From the NCBI GenBank assembly GCA_002898855.1, contig BEIR01000117.1, positions 1 to 5,020 on the forward strand: a stretch of DNA of 5,020 bases. The letters run 5' to 3'. Numbering within the stretch: the first letter of the stretch is position 1; each line of letters starts with the position of its first letter. Origin of the DNA: a bacterium HR41 (GTDB lineage: Bacteria; Actinomycetota; Thermoleophilia; Solirubrobacterales; Thermoleophilaceae). The translations under genes were made by a program, and so were the position numbers. Under the pieces are notes generated by a model. The model did no database searches, was not told the DNA's origin, and saw only the letters and a program-made list of their open reading frames with translations. Shown here in pieces: positions 3,565 through 5,020 of this stretch.

Positions 3565-5020
3565 CTAGCGCACCACTTCGATCGTCGTCCTCTGTCCGGC
3601 CAGATAGTGGCCGGGGACGAGACACCAGAGCACGTAGCGACCCGGCCGCAGGGTGACCGCCACCCGCTCCGTGGCGCCGGACCCCAGCATCCTGCCGCGC
3701 GCCAGGGCGGCAGCAGGCGACGGCTCGGCCCCCTTCATCTGGAGAGGGGCACGGCCGACAGCGAAGCGATGCATCGCTTGTCCGGCGTTGCGTACCACGA
3801 AGGTCACGCGACCGGCTTTCACCGTGTGGGACGCCGGGCGCACGTACATCTCGCCGAGTTCGACCGCAAGCGTTCCGCTAGCCACGCCCTGCGGCTGTGC
3901 GGCCGCAGCCCCGTGACCACTCCCGTGATCACTGCTACCGCCGTCGTGGCCGCCGCTGGTCCGCGGCGCGTGAGTGGTTCGCAGCACCCCGATCGCGCCC
4001 CGGGCGGCATCGGCGAAGGAGTGGTCGACGAACGGATAGCTGCCCTCTTCGTCGAGTGTGAACTCGACGTAGCCACCCTGCGAGGGCGCGAGGTTGATCG
4101 TTTGGCTCGACCGGAAGGTGGTGTTTTCGACAACAGCGCGATCGAACACCGTCCCGATCACGTGGAATGCCGTCCAACGGTTCGGTCCGGCGTTCAACAC
4201 CCACATCCGGATGCGCTCGCCGCGGCGCACGGTGATCGGTGCGAGCTTGTACTGCTCGGCGTAGCCGTTGAAGGCGACCACTGACGGTTTGTCGGCGCTC
4301 ATCTTCGTGAGATCACCTGGCGCGCCCGGCTTTCCGAGGTAGTACTCCTGCTGCGTGATCCAGAGCTCCCGATCGACGGGGGCGAGGCCCCGCGGACGCA
4401 CCACCATCATCCCCGCCATCCCGTTGCCGACGTGCCACAGCACCGGTTGTGTCGCGCAGTGGTACATGAACACGCCGGGGTGACGGGCAGTAAACGCGAT
4501 GACTTTCGTCTGCCCGGGAGCCACATCGACGTAGTGGCGGCTCGGCGCCACCTCGGCCGAGTGGAAGTCGATCGAGTGCGGCATCGTCACGCGCATGCCA
4601 CGATTGCCGCCGTTGGTGAACTCGATCCGGACACGGTCACCCTGGTTGACGACGATTGGTGGTGACGCGCCGGTTCCCGGATAGCTACGACCGTTGACGG
4701 TGTAGCTCCATACCTCGGTCGGGGGCAGGTTCGGCGCCACCTTCACGACGTGCTGGGTGACGCCGACGCGAAACACCTTCACGGCACCGGGCGGGACGGA
4801 CGGCAACGTTGGGTCTACGCGCTCGAAGCTCTCGTAGCGGACGTTTGCTTGCGCCCCTCGAGTCGCGCGCGCCGCTCGCGTCTGAGACGGTGCCGATGCG
4901 ATCGCGCCGTCGCGCCGCTCGCTGCTTTTCGCGATCGCGAAGAGCGCGATGATCAGGCTCAGGAGAGCCGCGAAGGCCGCCAAGCCACCCAACATCAAGG
5001 GGACCGTGGTTCGCGTCCAC
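3565..5020 (-). CDS. nirK: Membrane-anchored copper nitrite reductase (NirK-like) with C-terminal cupredoxin domain
   Basis: Numbering is from the TTG at 4998. Residues 3-23 form a membrane helix, so the rest would lie outside the membrane. Domain 1 (about 75-200) has all NirK copper ligands: type 1 H141, C181, H189, M194; type 2 H146, H180; and the catalytic Asp, D144, in PHSIDFH. The C-x7-H loop in YHCATQPVLWHVGNGM matches the shorter class II (AniA-like) form. Domain 2 (about 208-342) has H279 (FHVIG) and H326 (FVDHSF), the second catalytic His and third type 2 ligand. A Gly/His-rich linker (about 343-372) leads to a third cupredoxin (375-477) with H410, C459, H464 and Gln469 where Met is usual. 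The expected reaction is nitrite to nitric oxide, with the third domain a tethered electron carrier; a NirK-like oxidase of other function is the alternative. The frame stays open upstream of 4998 to the edge and no ribosome site precedes the TTG or the ATG at 4995, so the true start probably lies beyond the window. Confidence 0.78.
   Translation of the reverse strand, partial: WTRTTVPLMLGGLAAFAALLSLIIALFAIAKSSERRDGAIASAPSQTRAARATRGAQANVRYESFERVDPTLPSVPPGAVKVFRVGVTQHVVKVAPNLPPTEVWSYTVNGRSYPGTGASPPIVVNQGDRVRIEFTNGGNRGMRVTMPHSIDFHSAEVAPSRHYVDVAPGQTKVIAFTARHPGVFMYHCATQPVLWHVGNGMAGMMVVRPRGLAPVDRELWITQQEYYLGKPGAPGDLTKMSADKPSVVAFNGYAEQYKLAPITVRRGERIRMWVLNAGPNRWTAFHVIGTVFDRAVVENTTFRSSQTINLAPSQGGYVEFTLDEEGSYPFVDHSFADAARGAIGVLRTTHAPRTSGGHDGGSSDHGSGHGAAAAQPQGVASGTLAVELGEMYVRPASHTVKAGRVTFVVRNAGQAMHRFAVGRAPLQMKGAEPSPAAALARGRMLGSGATERVAVTLRPGRYVLWCLVPGHYLAGQRTTIEVVR

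Noticed and set aside
3541..4284. Plus-strand open frame of 247 codons opposite the nirK-like gene
   Set aside because: It is antisense to conserved copper-ligand motifs, has no ribosome site, and has shadow-type composition.
3565..5020. Reading the copper protein as a two-domain laccase
   Set aside because: Laccases need HxH and HCH motifs for the trinuclear centre; here the motifs are HSIDFH and YHCA, the NirK pattern of paired type 1 and type 2 sites.

Overview
The window is high-GC, densely packed bacterial DNA with GTG and TTG starts beside ATG, strong GGAGG-type ribosome sites, and a TAGGGT box 6 nt ahead of a GTG start, which looks like leaderless transcription. Together with the FadE/FadA/FadB2-like gene content this suggests an actinobacterium, possibly of the Thermoleophilia type. 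That placement is inference from style and gene content, not from a marker gene.

Layout, left to right. (1) Positions 1-315, minus strand: the N-terminal third of an acyl-CoA dehydrogenase that runs off the left edge and carries an in-frame TGA at codon 42, where the family has Trp. (2) 396-1193, plus strand: a GNAT-fold acetyltransferase, divergent from the dehydrogenase across an 80-bp spacer. (3) 1190-2389, minus strand: a complete thiolase, convergent with the GNAT gene; both stop codons lie in one CTAG. A strong hairpin that forms best in the thiolase transcript, with a C(UUCG)G loop, sits inside the end of the GNAT gene. (4) 2390-2676: a divergent control region holding a TAGGGT/TACCCT box and two palindromes centred 21 bp apart. 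(5) 2677-3444, plus strand: a short 3-hydroxyacyl-CoA dehydrogenase starting at TTG. (6) 3445-3564: a convergent spacer with an AT-rich TAGA repeat and a 13-bp GC hairpin, probably a two-way terminator. (7) 3565 to the right edge, minus strand: a membrane-anchored copper nitrite reductase (NirK-like) protein with an extra C-terminal cupredoxin domain.

The dehydrogenase, 3-hydroxyacyl-CoA dehydrogenase and thiolase supply three of the four beta-oxidation steps (no enoyl-CoA hydratase is visible). The thiolase and 3-hydroxyacyl-CoA dehydrogenase are probably co-regulated from their shared control region. The NirK-like protein is a separate unit behind a terminator, and would act outside the cytoplasmic membrane in nitrite reduction or a related copper redox reaction. 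I see no RNA gene, CRISPR array, insertion sequence or phage gene. The most notable items are the three-cupredoxin NirK-like protein whose last copper site has Gln at the Met position, the paired operators, the antisense-embedded UUCG hairpin, and the dehydrogenase nonsense codon.
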